Shown here: one piece after another, positions 10,797-64,000 of the stretch
Layout: every line of letters starts with the position of its first letter
How positions within the stretch are numbered: the stretch's first letter is position 1
Assembly: GCA_009760855.2 (NCBI GenBank)
Contig: WPIO01000007.1
Location: forward strand, 1,412,501-1,476,500
DNA from: Cristatella mucedo
Lineage: Eukaryota > Bryozoa > Phylactolaemata > Cristatellidae
Direction: 5' to 3'
Length of the DNA: 64,000 nucleotides
Translations under genes and position numbers: made by a program
Notes under the pieces: model-generated
Told to the model about the DNA's origin: nothing
Databases searched by the model: none
What the model saw: only the letters and a program-made list of their open reading frames with translations

Positions 10797-13700
10797 CTTT
10801 TTAAATACTAGTAATTGATTTGGAAGAGAAAAAGTCAATTAAATCATACAATCATTATTTTAGCTGCGAGCTTTTGCCGTTCACGCATTCGTCGGTTTTT
10901 TTTGCATTGCGCCCTTTTGTTGGCGGACTTGTGTCGGTGACCTTTTTGTTACTGCGCCTTGCCATCTTTATATCGCGGCCAAAATTAGCTAGAGCTTTGT
11001 CTGCTAGCAAACAGGATCGGATTGTTTGGCTGGCTCGCATCAAGTCAAAAGGGGCAATTAGTAAAGATGGCATCCAGTGAATTTCAGACACCGGGAAAGC
11101 CAGCCAGCTCTTTAATCAAGCAGATTTCAGCCGATATAAAGCATTCTAGCATTGCTCTAAAGAGTATGCCTGGTGTACTGCTGCCTCGGACGAAAGTTAC
11201 ATTGAAGGTGTTGTGCATGATTAGTAGACAGGCATGGCGAGTCCTGGCCTAAATCTGGTCAAAGCAAGAAGTCGTCAGAAAAGGTACCAATGACCTGCGA
11301 TAAAAATCGACCAGAAACGAAGGTCCTCTGACACACTGGTCAAACATACTGCTATGTAATATAAATATAAATAAATGTAATAGCCCGTATGACTTCCAGC
11401 GCTTCTTATTCTTCTTTGGCGTAGCGCCTGCCTTTGTCAGCCAGTGAGCGCGAAGCGTGGCTGACCGGCTGGCCGGCGGTGAGCTTTTCCACCGCCCTTG
11501 CCTGCGTCCCACGCGATGATGGTCTATCTCGGTGTGGGCAGTAGATAGCGAGTAATTTCGACGAGATGGATGAGACGATGAGCTTTATCTGCTCTTCAAT
11601 ACTGGTCGCGCGCTGTGTCGGGCCCCGTGGCGGTCGCTCCTGCTGCTCTCGCTAGGCCGTGCGAACGCACGACGTGCGCTGCCATTGACAGCCGCTAGCC
11701 TGAAAGGGTCAGCAAAGCGAAAGGCTTGACGTTTATTTGACGGTCACTGACTACGAGGGCTGAGCTCAATGTGAGTTCCTCTCAGATAGACGAGGCAGCT
11801 CAAAAATGCGCAGATGCCTCGAGTGCAGGCGACTATTTTAGACTGCGACGACCAACTTTGCTCGGAAAGAGAGTGCTGTGCACACCGAAAGACGTCCAGG
11901 CTCTGATTTCGCTAGATGAAACTCTCCTGCGTAGGTCTCGCCCGTTCACACAGTCTGCAAGGAAGCGCAGATGGACACACTTGCACGCATATCAGTACAC
12001 ACATTTTGGTAGTGATTCGTGGCGTCGTAGCGAGGGTCAGGTGCCGTCCAGGCTGCTACAGCCATTCAAACCCTCTTCGCGCTGAGAACACCCGTTTAGA
12101 CCTCCACCCGCAAGCCGGGTAGCCTCTGCCAAGCGGCGGCTGCTACCGGGCTTACGCGGCTTAACAGGTCGACTACAACGCTCGGTTCTAGAAGGCTCTT
12201 TTTGGGCGGCGAGCTCTCGGCCCTCAGACTTTTGGCGCGACCGTCGTCGCGCGCTACGCGTGCGCTCGCACCAGCTCGGGGTGGTTTTCAGCAGAGGGCT
12301 GTCGTTTTTCCGATGCGGGAGGTGACAAATCTTTAGATGTGTTAACGAGTTGCTTCTTTTTGGACACCTCTGAAAAAACAGCCTTTTGCGAGCTTCGCGC
12401 GAAGCTCGCAAAAGGCTCTCCAAAATTGAGGCACACACTTTCGTTTAGACGCGCGGGTCAAAACAGACTTCACGGACGACTTGCCTTCGGCGCTTAGCTT
12501 CAGGCTCTACCGAAAACAGAGACTGGACATATTTCACAGAGACAGAGTTATCTAGACATAGCGCATGCGCAGAGATAGCCGACAGAATTATCTAGATGGG
12601 GCTAATAAAGAATGCCGGGCAGGAAGCCTTTCTGGACCATCATCGCGCTCCTCCAAAGGGAGATTGTTCAGCCTTTTTCGGAGGATGTTTAAAGAGGCTT
12701 CCGGGCGCGCGGTTCCCTGGAGTCCGCCGGGCACTAATTAGCCTCCAGCTCTGACTGCCTGTCGCTGCTCTCGCTCTCGCTCGACTTCCGGAACACGGGC
12801 CGATCGTCGCCCGTCCGATCTGTAGGTCCGGTCCGTCTTTCATCCAAAAGAATAATACTAATGTCTTTAATGTAGCGCCGTAAGAGAGCCGCCGAATCTC
12901 TGTATTCAGGTGCTCTACAACTTGCTACAAGAGAAGCTATAACCGAGAGCTCAAATGACTAGCAAGGTGTACCGCACCGAGGCATGCATACCGTAGCACC
13001 CAAGAGTACCGCACCAACTTAGACCGGCATGCAAAAGCACAAAAGAAGACTCGAGAAGCTCCCAGTTATTACCCGACCTGTTTAGTAAAATGCCCTGAAT
13101 AATTCACAAGTAAGCACTCAAAGCACACTGGGAAGATACAAATTCACTTCGGTGCTGCACAAAAGCACGCCACTTGTACCACTTTTGTCGTTCTTCTAGT
13201 CTTACGCACAGGTTACCTATGCGAGCTCTGCCAGTTCGCCTCCATTCTTACCCAACCTGGCAACTCCCTCGTCTACTCCAGGAGCGAATCTCATTTTCAA
13301 ATGCTCTATCTCGCGATGCACTACTGGCCGCTCTCGGGCCGCTCTCGCTATTGGTCTCGTGGAATACGTTGCGAACGCGGTGTGCGGCTTCCATGCTCCA
13401 GTCAGAACGAGGTCGGAAACGCGGAGTTCGTAGCGGTGCTACTTTCAGTCGAGGCGCGACAAATCCACGGCGACGCCCTGAGCCTCGTAGCACGGATAGC
13501 TAGTCACTCGTAGGTGCTGCTGCACCGATGCATCACGCAGGTAATGTCGGCAGTGGCAGAAACACGGCAGCGACGACGAGCGTTCATACCCGTAGCATAG
13601 CAAGTCCGTATCCATGACGTAGACACGTCTATTTGACATCAGCGGATGATTACAGGCATTCAACGGCGGCCAAGACGTACGTACACCAACGGCGGCAATG

Positions 13701-15235
13701 CGGCCTCGAACTCACGTCAGCTCCAGTGCCAATGCCGATGCAGCGAGTGCCTCGAAATCCTGCTCTGCCTCAAATACTCACTGGGCCCCTATCTCAGGGC
13801 GCCTATGGCCTTTTTTACGCCTCAGCGATAAAACATCGCACAATTTCATAATCGCGATTAATAGCAAACCGCAATAATTCGGCTGGCTTAGCTCGCGCCG
13901 TTGTTGCAACAATGCCCCGATCCCTCGTGCGGGCATGCGGTCTATTCACGAACATTCCACACACATTCTGTTGTTGGCCTGAGCTCCATTTCTTGCTTGT
14001 CTCGCACTAAATTTCTTCCAGCTCGCCATCACATCCAGGTCACAGCTTGCAATGACCTTGCATCTTTTGTAAGTTTCGGCTTTAAGACGCACCTGTTCCA
14101 GTCAGCTTTACCTTGGCTCGCGTTAACTTGTCCTTATAGCTCCAGCTTTTTTGTGCACAATTCAGTGCATTCTACTTGCCACGCATCTTACTAACGTCAC
14201 GAACGTCTTTATGTTTGCTTTAGCTTAAGCATTATGGTCTAAGCGCGATGCCAGTAGGCTTTCGCGTGCTCGATACCGCGCACGTCACGAACCATTGGCT
14301 ACTGCTTCCTTGCAGCGAATCGTAAAGCGCATAGATGGGGATTAAGCTATCTTATGGAGCTATGCAAACGCGTCGTTGTTATAATTAATCTATCTCAATT
14401 TCATGCGGTCGATACTCATGAGTGCCGTGCTGCAAGAGCTCACTCTGCAATTCAATCACTTTCCTATCCCCAGCGTGGCTAAAATAAGGCCGGCGCATGT
14501 TTCGTACCTCTAGCACGCAACCGCACAGCCGCTGCGCGTAAATTGGGCGTTCTAATTTGAACAAAGCGCTTGCACTCTCCGCTCGTCGGTTGGGTAAGGA
14601 TGCAGGTGTTGTGACGCTACGGATGGGCCGTCCGGGGCCCGGGCGGCCACATTGCAAAAAATTTAGGCTACCAACCTGGCCGCCCATGCCAGTCATGCCT
14701 TGCCAAGCATGCTATAGTAGCGAGTGTGAGGCCGAATTTATGCCGCGCGGCGGCTCACTGCTGCGACAGCTCGCAATGCCTCCGCTAAAGCAATGCTTTT
14801 CGCTCTCTCCACTCCGTCTCCGTGGAGACGTGACGAGCTGTGAGCTGCCAAGGTGCACCAATAGCGACCCGTTCACATTAAGCTAGAGCAAGCTCTCCAG
14901 CGTGCTGCTTCGCTCCCAACTTCAGGCTTAGAGGAGACGGGACTGTTCAAATGCCGACATCCGTTGCCAGGCATACTGCGCGTAGTCCAGAAGAGTCGCA
15001 GTCCTAGCGTCACAGCTTCTCGCGGTACAATCCAATGCGTCTTAGCCTTCGACTGTATCTTAAATTTACTCCAATCTGAGGACTATCTGCCTTGCAAACA
15101 TTAGCAGGGAAATCCTCCGCCCACCCCCACACCCCGCAGACGTAACCAGCTGTATTGCCTCTGTACAGGCATCCCCCGTGACGCTAGCGGAGGAATCCCC
15201 GCAGCGCAGCAGGTACACTGCGTCACTGTCACAAG
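10797..15235. other. 5' flank of PTPN23: mostly unannotated, GC-rich patches, one palindrome
   Basis: No exon I can support. GC-rich patches occur around 11600-12250 and 12680-12850. A minus-strand frame near 10855-11091 is Lys/Arg-rich (MARRSNKKVTDTSPPTKGRN) and abuts the truncated LINE, but I cannot assign it. A weak LINE-like fragment (ACNDLASFVS...FKTHLFQSAL) lies near 14030-14200. The PTPN23 promoter should be just upstream of 15236, but no core motif stands out. Confidence 0.4.
12380..12417. repeat. Perfect 38-bp palindrome
   Basis: AGCCTTTTGCGAGCTTCGC is followed immediately by its exact reverse complement with no spacer; symmetry ends at the next base on each side. It could form a cruciform or hairpin. 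Confidence 0.95.
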
Positions 15236-56984
<41,749 letters not shown>

Positions 56985-58610
56985 ATGCCGCATTTGACTG
57001 GCAAGCAAGCCACGATTCGGCTCTGGTGCTTACTCCTTTTTCTTCTTCAGGCCGATCACAGCCCAACGGGTTATGATCGGCAATGTTTGGGACATGCCCT
57101 CGGCCTGAGCAATAGCTCTGCATTGTCTCTGTTTCAGGACAGGCTGCGTGCTCCAAGAGGCTGGTATGCATGTGCAGTCCCTCCTGGATGCAGATCGCGT
57201 TCAGAGCTGACGCAGTCTTACTGTGATGGATTTAAATTGTGATCTAAGCTTGCCATTCGGTGTGTGTGAATGCTCCTGTCCAGGTTTTCTCTCTTTCGGC
57301 GAATGGAATGCTAGTCTGAAAGCAAATCTCGTTCAAGCTCGAAAGTGCGCTTGTGAATTATCGTGCTGCTCACCTGTTGGGCAATATCCCAACTGTATAG
57401 CTCTACTGCTGCCAATATTTAAATATAGGCCTCGATCTCTGCCAACACTACCAAAGCCTCTGCTACTTGTCACAATGTTCTCTACTTCAGTTAAGACGTG
57501 GCACTGGCACTACCTTCTGACAGATGGTAGTGTGTCTAGACTTAGCAGCCTAGAATGTAAGCAGTCGAATTTAACAACGAATCACCCAAGGTCTGGGATA
57601 AGTTAATATTAGTATATTAATAATGTTAATATGTTATTAATGTTATGTTAACAAATTTTTGTTATGTTAATTAACCTGTCAGGTTTCGATTCTCAATCTC
57701 AATCGGCAGCATTAAATCACGTGCTATGTCTTTACATCCAGCCTCGACCTCGGTAAACCGATTTCTGCCATTATGAGTGGCTCGTGTGTTAAAATTGAAA
57801 CTAAGTCAGCTGCTCTTGAGGCTCATGCACAAACGCTTAGCAAATGCATGATGCATCAACTCAGGTGGCTGTGGCCTGCTGCTTTGGCGGCTGGTTGAGC
57901 AATTTACACGGCTATATATGGTCCCGAAAACAACCGAATTGTGCAAACTATGTGTACTAGCGAGAAAGCCGCAGAGCTTGAAATCATTAAATTGTGCTTC
58001 TGGATGTAGGTGCATAAGGCATTGCTGCTGTTAATATGTTAGAGGAACTAAGTACTAGCAGCAGATTGTATTTAAAATTTATTATGGCAGCACCCAAGCG
58101 AGGCTCTTGTTCAGTTTCACAATCAGAAATTATGAGCGTAGTGCTCGAATCCAAGGTATTAGCAGCATGTTTTTAGCACTTATTATTGCATTCCAAGACA
58201 CTTGCATCTTTTGCCATTGCGTGTTCGGAAACGTTTACATTGGAGTGGGGGGGCTTCCTTGCTTCTAGCAAGCAGTGTGTGCATATATACTATCTTGGTG
58301 AGCTTTGCTGCTGCGTGATAATTTATATTATTAAGCTTTTAATCCATGCATTAATTTTCATTCCGATGTCAAAGCTATGAACTGCTAGTAAGCTAAAGAG
58401 CGGGCGACAGCTAGATGTCATGGCTACTGCTTGCTTCCCGGAACCTTTCAAGTTATTATTACTCCTAACAGATATGTGTATGTCTCTCGTGGTGGCCTGC
58501 ACTTTAAGTTAAGTTAGCTCTGCCAAGCCGCCCGTTTTTGAGCGTTTCTTGAAATTCTTTGTCTGCTACGATTGATTGAGGGCCCACATTAAAATCTTCT
58601 CATATCATTC
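56985..58610 (+). other. 3' flank of PTPN23, probable 3' UTR
   Basis: No coding exon recognised. A candidate polyadenylation hexamer ATTAAA lies at 57711-57716, and AT-rich DNA around 57605-57660 might also serve. UTR length cannot be fixed without transcripts. Confidence 0.35.
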
Positions 58611-58611
58611 G

Positions 58612-58775
58612 ACACTTGCTTAGGCCTCATTACATGTCCAGGCTTAAGCAAAGGAATGGAACAGCTAATTTATGGTCCATACATTACCTGAGGTTGAAAT
58701 TGGTGCAGCAGTTCAGCTAGCTAGGAAGGAGCCAAACCGTGGCGAGCCTCGTGAATCAGTTAAGTCAAGTTGTTT
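58612..58775 (-). mobile_element. LINE family 2 short coding fragment
   Basis: GGAATGGAACAGCTAATTTA and GCAGTTCAGCTAGCTAGGAA parallel 51600-51700 of the longer copy. Minus-strand coding is decayed; upstream sequence to about 59280 may belong to the same element but is not recognisable. Confidence 0.6.
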
Positions 58776-59324
58776 AGGAGAAATCAGGTTCTGGCTGTGC
58801 TGGAGGTTTCACGTGCCATCTGTGACTTAAAATATCTTCTATTCGAGCTTGCGTTGCACTGACCTGTGAGACAGTGTCCTGTAGGCAAAGCAAGAGCTGG
58901 TGACGTTATTTCAAAGGAGCTGTAACATGGCCCGAAGTAAATGAGGAATCTGTACCGCCGAGCAAGTCGCATTAAAAAGACTTGGTAGAGCATACTTTAA
59001 TAAGGATCACCTTTCAGAGACGCTCCGTGGCTTGAAATTGGCAGGTAGATGACTTAGTTTTTGTAAAAGAGAACAACAAATGCCGACTAATTTGGCCTTG
59101 TCTAAAGGACGAAATGTTTTTCTCGTCTTTGACAGCTCGTTCAGTAGTGCTTTCAAAGCTGTACATAAACAAGACTTCAATGATAAAGCTCTTATTATCG
59201 CACGAGTTTCGCAAATCATGCAAATGGGCATCTTGAGCATGGTGAAAGGATAGTGCAATGCGTACCGGCAACGCGATGGCGTTACCGAGTCACTTGCGAG
59301 AATGATGTTTCATGGTTCCCACGT

Positions 59325-59448
59325 TTCAGGCACGAGTTCATCAGATAATTATCGTGCTTCCTTTACAGCATATTTTAAGTGCCTAGAAATAAATTAGTTT
59401 CTCTACGGGCAGCTATGCAAGTGTAATAATAATATTATTATTATTATT
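59325..59448 (+). mobile_element. LINE family 1, short 3' end
   Basis: TTTAAGTGCCTAGAAATAAATTAG, a weak stem-loop, and an ATT tail. Confidence 0.65.
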
Positions 59449-61182
59449 AGACAAACTGTTTTTGCCTGTGTCCTAAAAAATTATGTTTAACTACACCAAT
59501 ACTCCCCAGCTGTCAGCAGAGCATCGACATGCCACTGCAAGGAGCAGGCGACATTATTACTTAGGCAGCTTATTACTTTTGCATGTGTGTCCATGCTCGG
59601 GCATGTAAGCTTGAAATAATCGACACGCTTTCCAATTTAAGTTTTAGAATATGCTAATTAAGTCCTCGAAATTTCGGCTGAAATTTCTCAAGAGGCTCGG
59701 CAGCAGTTAGCTTAACAAATGCTTTCTATCTATTCAAGCTCAGAAGTGCTTATTGGAGTGCAGCAATTGATAACATCGATCATAATCCAACTTCCATGAC
59801 CTCAATGAACTCTCTCCACCGGGCTTCGTCGTTTCAGGGTCCAAGAACATTTTCTGTGGATCGGGCGATTGCATTTAACCAACCACATGGGGCAACCCAA
59901 AAAGTTAGAGAAACCGGCAGATTTTTACAGCACTGGCCAGAGTTCTACCGGGTACTGTTGTCGTGTAACCGGGTCGTAGTGTCGTCGTGTCATCGGGTAG
60001 TGTCATCCTGCTAACACGCCTTCGCTGCAGAAATTTATTAGCTCTCGCGACTGGAAATTCTCTGGGCAAACAGTTTACCGACATTTCACGATTTAACGGA
60101 ATGTGATACGGTATCAGTCTTCAACTGAACAGGGAAGCAAACTGCTTGGCAATCGTGTGATACCGTTAGTCACATCACTGCTACTTTCTTAGGCATCTAC
60201 ACCCTTTTATATATGACCTTCTGGTAAATCTCATTGCAAATGGGCGTGGCTATGCAGTAAAAAAGATGGTCAGGAGTCTACAGGAATCGAAAGGAGCAAT
60301 TGTGCCTTCGTGAGAAATCTTTGTTGGCCTAAAGCATAAGGAATTAATTGCTCTTGAGCTTGAAAATAGCCCATATATCTCTCTCTATCTGGCGTGTTCT
60401 CCTGAAAATTACTATGCTTATTTATGCATAGCAAACCCTGAGGAGAAAACTGCAGCAGTCATTAAATAATGATCTGAAGCGTTGGACCGCGGCTCTAAAC
60501 TCAAAAAACCATTCATTCTTTAGAGCGAGGAAGATGAGTTATGCCTGGTTTCTGCAGAAAAATGTAGATGTCTAGTTGTGTAGTCTGGAAACGCTTGACA
60601 GCAAGTAAGGGTGACTTGAATTTTTTCCCCTGCAAAAGAAATTAGCAGGTATTGGATTGATAAAAGCAAAAACTCGTCGGCACTGGGATCATCATTCAAA
60701 TGTAGCCGTTATTTTCAATAATCTTGGTAGTGTATGCATAGTAAATTGTCATAAATTTCATTCTGGTCGTGTTTTCTTGGATATGTACATTCACTAAGAT
60801 AGGAGCACGAAGGACCTTGGAAGCTGCAGCATCGAGTTCTTCTTTTCCGTGTATCTATCGTGGGATTGGTTCAGGATCTTGAAATCTCATAGTCTGGTGC
60901 ACCAACCAATTATAATGATCGGATTACAATTCTAATGTCCATCGATTTGCAGTTTTTGGCTCTTATATAATACTACTTATTTATAGAGCTATTTAAAGAT
61001 TCGTAAATTGCATTAATTGATCGTGATTCTTGCAGCCTCCAAGCACAAATAGCGGTGACAAACATTAAAAAAAGTTGGTCGGCACAACCCTGACCGCGAC
61101 TTGGAAGGGTGATCGATAATATTAAGCTGATAGAAACGAAAGAATATGCCTCATTATTTTCTCCCCCAACGGAATCGCATAA
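59449..61182. other. Intergenic DNA, no recognisable feature
   Basis: AT-rich and unique-looking. A short GTCGTGT-rich stretch occurs near 59955-60005. No gene supported. Confidence 0.4.
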
Positions 61183-61845
61183 GAATAATAACGATAGTAT
61201 ATTTGATATAGCGAGCTCAGAGAACTAAATCTCTTTCTGTGCGCTTTACATTTGTTGCAAAGGAAGCACGATCGTATGGTTAGCGGTAGCATGCTCAATA
61301 AACAAGAACAACATGGTTACGGGTGACATGCACAGGGTCGGCATGCAAGCTTGGTTAGTGCCAGTTTGCACAAGTCGAATCACAGGGACCCACTAAATGC
61401 TGTGATAAATAGATAAGTTTGTATTTTATTTTTATATGTGTTCAAGTCAGGAGATGTTGCGATGCCAGTCGGGAGGGAGTTCCAGGCTTTGGGAGCATAA
61501 AAACTAAAGGCACGGTCTCCAAAGGATTTGAGGTTCGGACGAGGTGTGGATAAAATATTAGATTCCGAAAAGCGGGTGGTACAATGCTTGGCCTGGTGGG
61601 GGAGTAGATAGGATAGGTAGATTGGAGCCAAAGAATGAAGGGACCTAAAAGTGACCGACAAAACTTTGAAGTCGATGCGTTGCTTGACTGGTAGCCAGTG
61701 TAGGTCAGCAAGAAGTGGAGTGATGTGGCAACTGAGATGCTCACGACAGACAAGCCTAGTTGCAGAGTTTTGCACCAGCTGTAAGCGCCAGATTGCACAC
61801 GTCGTTGGACCAGCAAGCAGTGAGTTACAGAAGTCATGCCAACTA
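61183..61845 (-). mobile_element. LINE family 1, 3' fragment with intact frame
   Basis: Minus-strand frame of 131 codons (61775 to 61380) starting NSATRLVCREHLSCHITPLL and including LKSFGDRAFSFYAPKAWNSL. Tail and stem-loop lie at the left. Moderately diverged from the young pair. Confidence 0.85.
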
Positions 61846-62071
61846 TCAACAAACTGTATCGCTTTGCACCAATGGGAGTTCCCTAGAATATATAGCTGAC
61901 TACTTTTTTCAGTAGCGGAGCTATAATTAATATTATTCGAGGATAATAAATAATTGGATGGCTTATTTATATGAAATAGGATTAATAGTAAGGACTAGAT
62001 CAAACCTTATATGGCAAATGAAGCATTTCTAACTTACCTTGTCCAATAAAAGTTATGTAAACCTTGTTAAG

Positions 62072-62276
62072 GGCAACTAAAGCTAACCACATTTGCATGC
62101 TGACCCAGTGCATGTAACCCCTAACCATGTTATTCATTTTGTTTGTTTTTCAAGCATGATTTTACTTACTATTCTATTGCGTATCACTTTGCAGCAAATG
62201 TAAAGCGCCTAGAAAGAGATTAAGTTCTCTGAGGGCGCTTTATCAAGTGCAATATTATTATTATTATTATTATTAA
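62072..62276 (+). mobile_element. Young LINE family 1, 3' UTR only
   Basis: AACCACATTTGCATGCTGAC through GCGCCTAGAAAGAGATTAAG...GGGCGC to (ATT)n. Nearly identical to the reverse complement of 9726-9920. Confidence 0.87.
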
Positions 62277-63006
62277 AGCAACGAGGGGTAGGTTCCTGCG
62301 CGTACTGTCACAACCGGAGTGCTTCGGCTTTCCATTCGCATAGAGCTGGGGAAAAAATACGGCCCTCGAAGCGGTCCCAGCGCGAAAAATCCCGACGACG
62401 CTGTGGACCTTTGAATCACGGCTAGTGACTCCTAGGTGCACCACTGATGAATGAACGTATGCCGACAGTAGAGCACGTACACGGAAGCAAACAAAGAGCT
62501 TCCGTTTCCTAACATAAAAGTCATGCCACAGCGTAGAGGATCTATATGACAGTGACGGAGGATTACAAGCGTTCAGAAGTGGCCATGACAAGCAACAACT
62601 TTCCTCAAGTCTCAAAGTCTAGATTTATATCAGCTTAACTGCTTTGGAACAAACTGCTAGAGTCCCAAGTCCTACTAATTATATGGCTTCGGGTTTATGC
62701 TGCCGTAGCTATAGATTAATCTGTTCCTGGTTGCTGTATTTCCAGAATTGAGAATAATGAACCTTAGTCATAATTTGGCAAATTTATCACGCCACCGTTT
62801 CACTGCCCATCCTTAAATTTAGGCCATCCTCTTCCAGAATAATATAAAACCTAGAAACCACCTATGGTAGGTGTCGGCGTTTGGCTCTTGAGCGCCTGAC
62901 GTCTTGCCCAGACGTCGCAGGGACTACGTTACAGTGACAGTGATAGATTTCAAAGCACTGATGTCAACTTTTATCCGGAGATCCTTTGGAGTATTAAAAA
63001 AATATT
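62277..63006. other. Intergenic DNA, no recognisable feature
   Basis: No repeat family or gene recognised between two mobile elements. Confidence 0.35.
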
Positions 63007-63172
63007 AGCTGATTTAACAGCCCCTTTTGCATAGCGGCAGAAGAGCCTTAAAGGCTATCACCACCGCTTGCAGCGGCAATAAAGGATCGCCCACTGCAGG
63101 ATTCAAACCCACGACCTCGGTCGCGAGGTCGGGAAGAGCAGCCACCTTACCTAGTGTGCCATCGCGGCTCAC
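63007..63172 (-). mobile_element. SINE family 2 copy
   Basis: AGCTGATTTAACAGCCCC, GGCTATCACCACCGCTTGCA and a B box region GGATTCAAACCC (63099-63110, minus-strand GGGTTTGAATCC); the tRNA-like head ends GCCATCGCGGCTCACC. Confidence 0.8.
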
Positions 63173-63317
63173 CAAGCCCAACGATCAGCTCTTGGTCCAC
63201 TTAGTTTTTGCATTGTACACTTCACTCTTACTGACATAATCGTCAAGCTCAATCTAGGCTTTCATTATAATGCAGATGGTATACTGCATCAGTGCTTTAT
63301 TCTTCCATGCCTTGCAG

Positions 63318-63845
63318 CATATCAACCCTTACGAAACTCCCAGCAGACATCCGCATTTTGATGGCAGCAAAAATGTCTCGAATTGAGCGATCGGGTAAAT
63401 CAAATTTACAAATTATGCGCAAGCTTTGCATTACAGGGGAACTGGAATGCCTGACCCTCAAAGTTGGCTCGACCAGCATAAGTGTGCAGCCTCTGTACAC
63501 TTCCAAAGAAATGAATTATCACTAGATGAGCGAATGAGCTCCACAGTTTATTCGGCTAACTTTTATCTATTCAAAATTGCAAACATTTGGGCTTGCTTAG
63601 AAAAGAACACAACGGCCAAGCTGGTCCGTACTGTCATGACTTACCGAGTAGACTTCTGTAAATCACTACTCGTACGTCTTCCTTCTCGTGTAATAAGACG
63701 CCTGCAACTGGAGCGAAATTCGGCCACTAGGCTTATCTGTCGTAAACGTCAAAGCTTTCACATTCCGTCTCTTCTTGCCAATATTTACAATTTGCCCAAG
63801 AGGCAGCGTATCGACTCATACCAATATTCAGTTGCGTATCGCCAC
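63318..63845 (+). mobile_element. Degenerate LINE family 1 coding fragment
   Basis: DIRILMAAKMS, GELECLTLKVGSTSIS, then after a frameshift NIWACLEKNTTAKLVRTVMT and RRLQLERNSATRLICRKRQS. These match the young copies in order, but no 3' tail is present. Confidence 0.72.
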
Positions 63846-63898
63846 ATAGGCAGGATTTCAAGCGAATGAATGCTAGACGGAGAGACAACTGTGCCCCC

Positions 63899-63914
63899 AA
63901 CCCCCCCCCCCCCG
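63899..63914. repeat. Poly-C run near the window end
   Basis: Two C runs split by a few bases; likely length-variable. Confidence 0.85.
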
Positions 63915-64000
63915 AGGGAGGCAGGCGCGAAGGGGCTGACTGCAGTTAGCTGAGCAAAGAGTGACTTGAAGACATCGGCGATTTACTGCTGATAAGTGAT

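Noticed and set aside
59007-59271. Two overlapping minus-strand frames that might be a small gene
   Set aside because: No recognisable domain; next to a LINE family 2 fragment and overlapping each other, so more likely decayed transposon or chance.

Overview
This is eukaryotic, animal-type DNA. One long split gene on the + strand with GT-AG introns fills about two thirds of the window. The rest is flanking or intronic DNA carrying LINEs, tRNA-derived SINEs, DNA-transposon remnants, microsatellites and a satellite-like array. I see no bacterial operons, rRNA, intact tRNA genes or CRISPR. The repeats and gene structure fit an invertebrate metazoan; I cannot name the phylum from the sequence alone.

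The gene (15236-56984, +) is an orthologue of PTPN23 (HD-PTP, the Bro1-domain tyrosine phosphatase of the ESCRT pathway). I rebuilt it by hand as 28 coding exons. All reading phases agree across 27 introns, the total is 7461 bases, and the product is 2486 residues. Exons 1-10 encode the N-terminal Bro1 domain, exons 11-17 the coiled-coil V domain, and the 3.1-kb exon 18 with exons 19-20 a very long Gln/Pro-rich linker (about 1150 residues). Exons 21-27 encode the protein tyrosine phosphatase (PTP) domain and exon 28 a Ser/Ala-rich tail ending in a conserved C-terminal motif. The phosphatase fold is recognisable, but the catalytic loop reads HCSNGTTKTG: Lys replaces the invariant Arg, and the WPD loop reads WPS. 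A pseudophosphatase is therefore predicted.

Layout: 1-2830 holds microsatellite, purine-rich and GC-rich DNA. 2966-10796 holds LINE remnants, including a decayed endonuclease-reverse transcriptase element, and a tandem array of about 174-bp units (8085-9340). 10797-15235 is the 5' flank of the gene, with a perfect 38-bp palindrome. 15236-56984 is the gene; its introns hold most of the transposons and two very long CT tracts close upstream of splice acceptors. 56985-64000 is 3' flank with more LINE and SINE copies.

The commonest repeat is a CR1/L2-like LINE ending in a conserved 3' stem-loop and (AAT)n tail. At least 17 fragments are present; two (9726-10796 and 23968-25107) are nearly identical, so the family moved recently. 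A second LINE family, two tRNA-derived SINE families (one sharing the LINE stem-loop tail), a Tc1-like transposase relic and a pogo/Tigger-like non-autonomous element are also present.
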